DNA of 64,000 nucleotides from Bromus sterilis (Eukaryota; Streptophyta; Magnoliopsida; Poales; Poaceae). Under the pieces are notes generated by a model. The model saw only the letters and a program-made list of their open reading frames with translations. It was not told the origin of the DNA and did no database searches. Position 1 is the stretch's first letter; every line of letters starts with the position of its first letter. The stretch lies in NCBI GenBank assembly GCA_950022295.1, contig OX465597.1:397611016-397675015 (forward strand). Direction: 5' to 3'. Shown here piece by piece: positions 12,308 through 21,210 of the stretch. The position numbers and the translations under genes are program-made.

Positions 12308-14154
12308 CTGTCACCAACTTAGGCCAAAAGCCTAAGCTTGGGGGAGTACGTGCCCTTCTCCCTTTTCCATTGTATTATTCGTTTTTTTTTGTTCGCTTTG
12401 ATCTTTTTGAAGTTTTTTCCCGTTCGTCTTTATTCTCTTTTAATTTGCAAAAACAACAAAAATATTTCTCTTTTCTTTTGATTTCGTTTAACCTTTGAAA
12501 AAACCCAAAAAGAGTTTCATTTCTCTCTTTAGTTTGCTTTGCTTTCAGAGTTCAGCTCGAGTCCGTGATGGCATTTGATTATATTTACCACGTTAGATCG
12601 CGCAAGTGACAAGGCAATAATGACGAAGATCAACGGAAGGGAAGCAACAAGGAAAACCGGTATGAACTCTTCTTGTTTCTACTTTTGTACTTATGCCTGT
12701 ACTTATGATCTAGAGACCAGCTTGTAGGGACATAGTGCTATGTTTACAATGCTTTCCCAGTGTTCATGCTTCCTTTGTGGCTGATCTCAAATAGCTAGAG
12801 TGCATATTGTGTAGTTGAAATGATTTACATGCATTGCATTGTTCATGGTTTGGCATATTTAAGTGGTATTTCCCTTCGGAGAATTCTTGGATTGACTTGG
12901 CACATGTTCACACATGCTTATGACTAAAAAGTCTATCATGCCTCGATGGTCTTTTTATTTCAGAATAGTTATATCACTTTCATGCCGGATTCAATGTTGC
13001 TTTGTCGCTCTGCATGATTATGACAATTATTGCTCTCTAGTTGGTCGCTTCCCAGTCTTTTGCTAGCCTTCACTCGCACTAAGCGGAATTCTGCTTGTGT
13101 ATCCAAACTCCTTTTCAAACCAGTTATTCCACTTGACTCCACCATACCTTCCTATATGTGGTATTTACCGGCCACCCCTAACTTAGAATTTCTTGTGCCA
13201 TCTCGAAATTTATTCAAAAGCTTCCCTTTTTGTAACCGTACAAGCTCATGGCGCGGTGAGGGAAAATCAGTATCTACCATGCCAAAAACATTTTGACGGA
13301 AGTTTAACCTAGTCAAATTTAAAAAAAAGAGAGAGTTACACCTCCCCCGTACTTGATGATGGAATGAAATAGCCCAAATGCTGCTAATGATAGATGGAAC
13401 GAGAAATTTCCTTCCATACTTCAGGCGAAATAAAAAGGCACCATAGACCGTCAAAGGATTTATGGATAAGGGAACAAAAGTGTAAGAAAGAAGTATTAAT
13501 ATAGTTGGCATGGGAGATGTTGAGAGACCTTTACCGTTCACCGTTGACTGGAAAGTTGCACTTCTCAAAAAGATTTTTATCTCTGTTTTCAAAATCAAGA
13601 GCTCTGGTACTTGTTTAGTCTTTGCTTCCAACCACTGGTTTTCAACCTTGCCATCAAAAAGCCACGGTTCGAGAGTCTCCCCTTCTTTCTTCAAAGCACC
13701 AACTATTGAGAGCATAATTTTCATTCTTAGTGTAACATGCATTGTACCAAAGTACCACATTGTCTTCTGCATGATTGTGATATTGCTTGTTCTGAAATTC
13801 TTAGTTCTAGTCTCCTTTAAGACTCCGGAGGAGTTTCTGCATTTATGTTTTGCTTTACTCATGGAGGCTAGCGAGATACCACTCTAATATGTTCAAGCTA
13901 TGTGCATTTTGATCTTGTCTTGATTTTCAGCAGCATATTATTTACTTTTGGTTGTTTGTGATTGATCACTTGAAAGAAGGATTGCTTCGTGCATTGTCCT
14001 CATAGCATTGTTTCAATACTTGCTAAACTTTTTTCGTAGTACATGCTTATTTACATCTTATGAAGCAAAAGAGTTTGTCAAAGTTTTCTTTGTCGCGTCC
14101 AGTTCGCTGAACTGAATTGCTTGAGGACAAGCAATATGCTAATCTTGGGCGAGT
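12308..14154 (+). other. Non-coding internal region and polypurine end of the Gypsy-type element
   Basis: No credible frame is present on the plus strand. The stretch opens with GCCTAAGCTTGGGGGAG (12331), continues T-rich, and ends TTGAGGACAAGCAATATGC...TTGGGCGAG directly before the right LTR, as expected for the 3' untranslated part and polypurine tract. A 236-codon minus-strand frame (13152-13862) crosses it but has no recognisable motif. Confidence 0.55.
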
Positions 14155-15529
14155 TGATACGTCTCAAACGTATCTACTTTTCCAAACACTTTTGCTATTG
14201 TTTTGACCTCATCCTTGCATGATTTGAAGTAAACTAACCCGGACTGACGTTGTTTTCAGCAGAGTTGCCTGTATTGTTTTATTGTGTGCAGGAAAATGGA
14301 TTTTTAGGTATCTCAGAAAATTCCAGGAAAATTCATGAAAAAATCCACGCACCCGAAGCTTCCACGAGCCAGAAGTGGGGCCAGAGGGGCTCCAAGCGCC
14401 CTGCTGGCGCGGCCCCACCCCTGGCCGCGCCAGGAGGCCTCCTGGAGGACTCCCACCTACTCTGGTGCCCTACCTGGCCCCCTATTTATTCCCGTGACGC
14501 AAAAACCCCAGAACAAGAGTCGTTTTCCCAGTTTCCGTCGTGGAGCCGCCACAACCCTCTGTTCTTCTTCGGGAGGGATAATCTGGAGGCTGATTTGGCC
14601 TCCGGAGATGGGAGATCATCGCCATCGTCATCATCATCACCACTCCATCCTCCCTCCATGACTTCTCCTCTCATGTGTGAGTAATTCCCTGCTATAGTCA
14701 AAGGGGATGGTAGGGATTGGATGAGTTTGATCATGTAATAGTTCGTCAGATTGTTGGGGGCATGTTTCCTATCATCTACTGTGGTGTTTATCATCTTTGC
14801 TACAACTTTTTGCTCTTAATGCTTGTCACTTTGGGACTGAGTGCCATGTTTTCAGATCTGAACCACTTGTGTTTTCATGAGTATATTTATGTTCTTGATC
14901 CTATCTATGAGTTGTATGCACCTATTATGGTCCGGAACCGGCGATCCCAAAGGTGATAGCTTGGGACATCAAACGGGATGGTCCATAATTTGAGGATTTC
15001 ATGTATCCATTGAGTTTATTGCTTTTTTCCGGTGCTCTTTGACACGAGCACCTTAATCTCCATAAGTTCCTTTTGGCCCCATTCGTGGCGGGATGGTAGG
15101 ACAAAAGATGTTGTGCAAGTTCTTATTGCAAGCACGCACAACTACCTACGAGATACATGCCTAATGTTTGATATTTTCCTAGATGATCCTAGCTTTTCCG
15201 TGTGCCTTGCCCCGTGTTAAAATATATTACATGTTCACTCTTATCCAAGCAGCGCCCAACTATCCATCTCCCTAGCCCACAATGTTTTAATCTTGTTGTT
15301 TACTAGTAGTTTACTTTTGCCATTTTACTTTTGTTGTCATCACTACCACTATCATATCACTGTTGCTATTAATATTTTGTTGCAAGCAAATATATTTCAG
15401 GTGCGGTTGAATTAACAACTCAACTGTTAAATCTTATAGATATTCTTTGGCTCCCCTTGTGTCGAATCAATAAATTGGGTTCTCTTACCCGCGAATACTA
15501 TCTCGATCCCCTACAGTTGAGGGTCATCA
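14155..15529 (+). mobile_element. LTR of a second subfamily, right end of the Gypsy-type element
   Basis: It starts TGATACGTCTCAAACG right after a purine-rich GGGCGAGT and ends GGGTCATCA, 1375 bp. Beyond the first 20 or so bases it differs from the left LTR at 9835 but matches the LTR at 52118-53516 closely. TATA-like CTATTTATT at 14482, donor-like GTGAGT at 14677 and acceptor-like TTTCAG ending 15400 repeat the order seen in the other LTRs. LINE sequence follows at 15530. Confidence 0.75.
14677..15400 (+). other. Putative intron inside the LTR
   Basis: GTGAGTAA at 14677 fits a plant 5' splice site. TATATTTCAG ending at 15400 fits a 3' splice site, and the region between is T-rich. Equivalent pairs occur at 52645/53386 and 10386/11312; at 16334/17249 the donor GT is changed to AT. 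Position after the TATA-like box suggests splicing of the LTR leader. No transcript evidence is available here. Confidence 0.35.
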
Positions 15530-15781
15530 GTTGCTAGAATTGTTCCCATGAAAAATCTCTATTAGGGATGTCTCTAAGGAGTATCGAAGCATCCACCGAT
15601 CAGGGTCTAACCCACGACACTTTTGTGTCTCGTCTAATTCCTTAATATGGTTAAGGAGAAAGGCCTTACGAGCTCACGTATCCCCGCCTAGATTCCCCCA
15701 GCCCACCATGAACTTCCCAATGGATTGGGCACAGTGATGCCAGACATCCGTGCAAAAGGGCATAGGCGGGGAAGCGATCGC
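15530..15781 (-). pseudogene. LINE remnant, region before reverse transcriptase
   Basis: On the minus strand, in frame with the fragment at 17423-18900, the translation reads PFCTDVWHHCAQS, then GWGNLGG, then after a stop RKAFLLNHIKELDE and RWMLRYSLETSL. This series is typical of the linker between endonuclease and reverse transcriptase in plant L1-type LINEs. The polymerase should lie further left but an LTR element is there instead. An in-frame stop marks it as dead. Confidence 0.6.
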
Positions 15782-17422
15782 TGATACGTCTCAAACGTAT
15801 CTATAATTTCTGCTTGCTCCATGCATGTTTTGTGTGACTTTGCCATGTTTTTCTTGAACTTTCATACACTTTTGAACCTATTTGGACTAACCTATTAACT
15901 CAGTGCACCCAGTTGCCAGTTTCTGTTTTCTGTTGTTTTTGTATTTCAGGTTTTCCGGCCATTAAAAGTGCTCCAAAAATTGCGGGAAAAAATATATAAA
16001 AAATCAGCGCAACAAAAGCTTCCGGAATCACCAAGAGAGGGAAGGGGGGCCACCACCAGGCAGCCAGGAGGGCAGGTGGCGCGGCCCCACCCTGGGTCGT
16101 GCCAGGGACCCTCCTGACTGCCTCATGGGTCCCCTCGACGCCCCCTTCGCCTATATTTACCCCTCGGGGTGGAAACCCCTAATATCGATCTCTTTTTCGC
16201 GAACTCCCCTCTGTACCGCCGCCGCTGCCATTTCAAGATCGGGGCTGCCTGGAGAAGCTGCCCCGGCACCCTGCCGGAAGGAGGAACCCCCTCCGGGAGA
16301 CCATCCATAGCCATGGACGCCTCCCGGATGCGCCATGAGTAGTCCCGCTTGGACCATGGGTCCGTGACCATTAGCTATGTGATGTTCCTCTCCCCTCTTT
16401 GTGCTACCACTTTCGAGTCCTCGTGAGCTGCTTCACATGATCGAGGCATCTATGTAATTTCTGTTGTTGCTATACTGAGTTTGTTGGGATCTGATGGATT
16501 ATGAGACTATGTTCAGATTGTGATGAGTAATATATTTGGTTCTTCTCTTTTATATTTTGTTCTTGAGTAAATTCTTGCATGTTCTCCGTTGCGGTATTTT
16601 CTTTGGCCAAGTATTTTATTTGCAACTCCAAGAGGGAGCGTTATGCTTGATTGTGGGTTCAGCCCCTTGATGTCTAGCTTGAGTGACAGAAACATGAGAC
16701 TAGGGGATGTGCTGTTGCCACCAGGGATAAAACAATGGTGCTTGTACCTGCGGGTGCAAGGATTGTTTACTTTACGCAAAGTTCTTTTAATGCAGTTGTC
16801 TGTTGCTTTGAGTTTACACTTTGGGTGGGATTCACAACTTAATACCAGCGAGATGTTCTGGATAGATATCTCAAGGTGGATGATTCATAGTAGATGCAGA
16901 TGGATTTTGGTCTACTTACCTTGGCGTACTGCCCATTGCTTTTGAGCCCTTCCTTTCTTTGCAGCATAGTTAGCATTGCGGTGCCTTCATAATCTTGTCA
17001 ATTTCCCAACTGTGATTTGTTTACCTCACTAGCACTTTTATCGTCTTTTGGGAGAGAGACATCACTAGTGAAAATCACGGGACCCCGGTCCATCTTCACA
17101 TTATTGTTCACACCCTCAATTTACTTTCAGCTTTTACTTTCCTTTGCACCTTTTATCTCTTGCGTTGATCCTTTGTAAATGACAAGGCCGGAGGAATTGA
17201 CAACTCCTCTGTACTCGTTGGGAGCAAAGTTATTTGTTGTTGTGTGCAGGTCCACGACAACACCCTAGTCAGGAAGCAATTTCTGGCGACGTTGCCACCT
17301 ACTTGTATCTCCTGAGCCCTACTGGTTCGATAACCTTGGTATCTTCACCGAGGGAAACTTGCTGCTGCACTGCATCTCACACCTTCCACTTGGGGTAACC
17401 AACGAGGGGCGAGAAGCCATCA
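15782..17422 (+). mobile_element. Solo LTR inserted in a LINE, perfect 5-bp target duplication
   Basis: It begins TGATACGTCTCAAACG and ends GAAGCCATCA, 1641 bp. ATCGC stands at 15777-15781 and again at 17423-17427. Removing the LTR and one ATCGC makes the minus-strand LINE frame continuous (…KWASAIASPPMPF…), which fixes both ends. It is the same subfamily as the LTR at 9835-11456. TATA-like CTATATTTA at 16151 and an acceptor-like TGTGCAG at 17249 are present, but the donor-like site is mutated (ATGAGT, about 16334). A TGGCGACGTTGCC segment near 17284 resembles the tRNA-Asp primer site although it is inside the LTR. Confidence 0.88.
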
Positions 17423-18900
17423 ATCGCCGATGCCCATTTGAGACTAACGTCTTCTACAAAACCCGGTTGCACAAGACAAGAGGTCTTGAAGTGGAACTTT
17501 TGAAATCGAGGGGGTGACTCCTCACCCGAGGGAAAAAGTTGCGGGAAATTATCAAAGCCAACCCTCTTCATAGCCTTGAGGGCACATAAGAAAAAAAATC
17601 CCACTCAACATGCACAAATATCCGAACCAGAATGCTTCAAATTGAATTCCCCTTCCACCACAACAGGAAGAGGACATTGCTCCACCATAGCGCAGAGCTC
17701 AGCCAAGAAGATTGTGGATCTCCCGTGGTTCGCAGTGCCATAAAGGATCATGCCCACTGGTGTCCGCACATGAATGGGCACCATAAAAGGGCGGATATCC
17801 TTCAACCCCAAGTAGGCGTCAGTCTCAGATCCATGATCTGTATGCTCAGATTGACCAGACATCGAAGCCCTTTGGTGGTCAGTCTCCTCTCTAACACAGG
17901 CTTCCGCCAAGGCCCCATCATATAGCTCCTTAGCCTTGATAGCAACATTATGCTTGAGCTTCGAGCCCCACTCACCCTTAAAAACAATGTCACAATCTAA
18001 GAAGACATCACCCAAATGATGAAGGAGAACCCTATCAAAAATCGTGAACCGAGAAACAAAAGAAGTGATAGTGGTCAAGGAGGGAGGGGGTACCTCGGCC
18101 GACATTGCGAGCCACCACCCACCTGATCGCCTTATCAACGATCGTCGGCTCACGTATCTCTGAGTTTGTCCTAGCACGTCCAAGTCCCGCACTCTCGTGG
18201 GGGTGGGGGAGAAGGTAAATGAGTGAGGGCGACACGAGGTGTGGCCCTTGGGACCGACCATAGGGGAGACGATGTGAGCTGTGGTTGGCTCCATAATTGA
18301 CTAAGTCGTGGTGGCAGGAACCATCGACAGGGTCCCTAGAGCTAGCAAAGCGGAGGAACCGAGAACTTTCAGCAGGGTCCCTAGGGTTGGAGAAGGAGGA
18401 TACCCTAGCGAGCAAGAGTACCATACCACCCCGAGGAACGAGGAGAAAAGGGAGGGAAAACGTCCATGCCCACTCTCATCGAGTTCTCTGTCCCCACCAC
18501 AACATACATGACGGGTGATCCCACACTGAGAACTGCCCCCTCGGCTATACTAAGGACGGGGGGGATACCTGGAGCCGAGAGAGGCGTCGACCTAACAGGA
18601 AGTGGCGATGAGGTACCTAGGGCAGAAGGGCTAGGCAGATGGACATATGGCTCATCCTGGTCCCCCACCCCTGGTCGGACAACTCCCCGTCAGATTCATC
18701 CTCATGCTCCCCGACACAGGCGGATCAGACGACGAAGAGGAGGGATGTGCCACATCAGTCATGCCCTCCCAGTCCTTCAGATCTATCTCGATGTGGAGGC
18801 GGCGACCACTAGTGCCAAAGTATGAAGTCGACAATGCCAACCCCTTCAGCCTAACCAGATCGATGCACTACTCTTATTTTTCTAGGTTATTTGCTTTGTG
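17423..18900 (-). pseudogene. LINE remnant, ORF1 end and endonuclease part
   Basis: The minus-strand frame 18294-17605 ends with a segment FLAELCAMVEQC followed by VVVEGEFNLKHSGSD. This fits the AELxxL...GDFN signature of the LINE AP-type endonuclease with the key Asp replaced by Glu (GEFN). The next frame (17604-17377) carries PRFQKFHFKTSC and DVSLKWASA, typical of the endonuclease C-terminal side. The frames at 18405-18840 include RRLHIEIDLKDW, possibly the end of ORF1. The N-terminal endonuclease motifs are missing, so this is a decayed copy. The 5' end near 18900 is approximate. Confidence 0.55.
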
Positions 18901-19440
18901 CATTGATCGGCTACTTTTCTATGCGACTTCGGTTTATTGATCCCTGAGTCGGATTGAACAACAAACGTTACGAAATATATCGTCAAACTATATCAATTGT
19001 GGCATGTGTGGCGCACACATGACAAAAAAAGGCTCCTATTGTACAAAGGCGAGATGAGATGATGCAAAATTCTCGTCAATACATCAACTAACGTATTGCA
19101 GTCTAGGAGAGGGTCCCAGATATTTATATTTAGCAGTATTTTAATGCTAAATACCCCCTCCATCCAAAAATATGTGTAAAAGATTTATCTAGATATGGAT
19201 GTATCTAGATTTAAAAACAAGTTTAAATATATCCATATCTAATTTTTTTATAAGTAATTTGGAACGAACAAAATACATCTATTTGAACAACATTTAATAT
19301 AAAATGATGAAAGTATTGCTGCCTAAAAAGAGGGGTCCAAATATTATGATCCCCATTTTTTTAGGGTACACCTAGGCGTACCAAATTTTTATAGAAGGTA
19401 GAAGACAATTACAAAAAACTACTCTCACTGCGGACAACGA
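18901..19440. other. Gene-free interval with a degenerate MITE
   Basis: The sequence is AT-rich with no coding signal. It contains the MITE-like segment listed separately at 19152-19316; otherwise nothing can be assigned. Confidence 0.5.
19152..19316. repeat. Degenerate Stowaway-like MITE
   Basis: TA is followed by CCCCCTCCATCCAAAAATATG, close to the Stowaway terminal CTCCCTCCGTYCC. The opposite end is poorly preserved (GGAACGAAC near 19261, ATGAAAGTA near 19305), so the right boundary is uncertain. Confidence 0.45.
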
Positions 19441-20770
19441 GTGTAGCACACACCGCACTCATTACAAGTTACAACACAACACAAGGAGCCCGCCCTAAGC
19501 GAAACAACAAAGCCACGTCTCGACCAACACCGACTACCTCGAAGAGCAACAACCTCCACCGAACCTTCCTTGCCGACGCACCAACCACCCTTGAATGCCT
19601 AAAAGGAGATGGCGAGAGGATGGCGAGGCTCGGTTGATGCGGGAAATACATTGTATTTGATTCACCGGCAATGGCGTACATTGCGCCGATGCAGATCCAC
19701 CTTGGCCAGCAGCAAGCACCGAAGAACCAAAACAAGAACCTACAAGCCATGTGTTCCCAAGCAATGCTCCTAGCAGAGTAACGACGTCGCATCGCCGCCA
19801 TCGCCGACCTAGGCTTTCACCCAAAGACATTCCAAGTGAGAAGGGAAAGAAGTCGATGCACCTCCGCGACGCCTCAAAGGAAGAGACCGACACCCACACC
19901 CACAGACGCCGTCGCCGCTAGCACCGACCGAAGACGAGCATGATTTTCATCCGTGCCGTCGCACATCTCCATCCTTGCTCATCGGATTAGGGCCAATGAT
20001 CAAGTTGGGTCACTCCACCACTGTCGCACCTCACCATTGAGCATAACATCGCGGGACACCGTCACCTGGCACAGCCAGAAGAACGCAACTCATCTCCCAC
20101 CTAAGACACGCCCAAGAACTCGCATCTCCAGAGACCCTCCACATCCAGCATGACCAAAGGTCACCACACCGCAGGCAACAACACGACACCAGTTCAGGCG
20201 GGTAGCGCCGCCGCGGGCGCGACCCCATGGCCCAGAATCGGGCGACACCAGCCCAGATCTGGGCCGTGACTCCGCCACCAACTCCTGCGCCGGATCCACC
20301 TGAGGTCGCCGCCGCTCCCCAATCGCCACAGCAAGACCCGGCCGCCGCTCGCGTAGAAACACCTGGCCAAACCTCGTTGCGCCAAAAACTCCATGGTCGA
20401 GCGTCTCCCGGGCAGCACCGACGCGCCAAAGCCTCCTCTGCGAGATCCTGAGCCCTCCCCCTCACATCGCTGCGCATCTGGCCATGCGCCGCCACACCGC
20501 CAAAATCCAGAACGAGCGCCGCCACACCACTGAACTCCTGGCCGAGACATCGCGCCCGCCCGCTGACGCCTCTCCCCTGCGCGAGGAAGGCCCGTCGGGG
20601 CGCTGCATGACCATGCCCGCCGCCTTTGGCATCCGGGCACTGCCACCACCGCCGTTGCCGGCGGCGGCGGCAGCCAGGGAGGCTCGGGTGGGGTGAGGTT
20701 TGCGGCGGCTAGGGTTAGCGGCTCCGGAGCCGCCCGAGCGGCCCGGGAGCGGAGGAGGGGGGGAGTGATT
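19441..20770. other. GC-rich, unclassified repeat-like tract upstream of the permease gene
   Basis: GC content rises sharply here, with overlapping open frames on both strands. None shows a known motif, and the encoded sequences are low-complexity runs of Pro, Ala, Arg and Gly. The tract ends in a run of GGCGGCTAGGGTTAGCGG type, a pattern common in transcribed leaders of grass transposons and also in gene 5' ends. No terminal repeats were found. A captured gene leader or a decayed DNA transposon are both possible. Confidence 0.35.
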
Positions 20771-20939
20771 AACCAATTGATAGATCCCCGCAAATATGCT
20801 GTGTCATTCAAAGAATGGCTTGACAATGTAATATAATTATTTTTTATTTTGCTTTCTTTTCTTTTCTTTTTTCTCCTTTCTTGTTTCTCGCTTAGCTCAA
20901 GTCATATAATTTGCCTCAATGTACTGTTTATTTATAAGT

Positions 20940-20947
20940 TATAAAAG
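20940..20947 (+). promoter_or_regulatory. Candidate TATA box of the permease gene
   Basis: TATAAAAG stands about 270 bases before the start codon at 21211, in an AT-rich stretch after a CT-rich run (20855-20890). That spacing would give a leader of roughly 230-240 bases, reasonable for a plant gene. Assigned by sequence and position only. Confidence 0.45.
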
Positions 20948-21210
20948 CTGCAGTGGGGTTTTACCCTACTGTTTCCCTCCTCAAAATTGATAGATCCCCA
21001 TTGTTTTGGGAAAGGATTACGGTAGAGTAACGAACCCCACATCTGGTGTGGCGCCCCAGTTTTCCCGGACCCCACATCCGCTGCACTTTCGAGTTGACTG
21101 CATCCCGCGATTCTCTCTTCCGCAGGTAGGAGCTCCTCCTACCACTAGTAGTAGAGTACTGGTCTCCCCTGACCCCCTCCTCCTCCTCCCTCAACGCAAC
21201 GGCGCCTGCC

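Larger units (their letters stand above)
9835..15529 (+). mobile_element. Non-autonomous Gypsy-type element, possibly recombinant
   Basis: The element consists of a left LTR (9835-11456), one gag-position ORF broken by a stop (11459-12307), 1.8 kb without coding capacity, a purine-rich GGGCGAGT, and a right LTR (14155-15529). No protease, reverse transcriptase or integrase is present, so movement would need enzymes from elsewhere. It abuts LINE sequence at 15530 and was probably inserted in that LINE; the left flank is hidden behind the Copia insertion. The two LTRs share only their first bases and overall plan, which is abnormal for a single insertion. Confidence 0.65.

Noticed and set aside
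13152..13862. 236-codon minus-strand frame
   Set aside because: It lies antisense to the non-coding 3' internal region of the Gypsy-type element, has no recognisable motif, and the plus strand there is a known type of repeat end.
20194..20826. 210-codon minus-strand frame upstream of BAT1
   Set aside because: Low-complexity Pro/Ala/Arg content in a GC-rich tract with overlapping frames on the other strand; no domain visible.
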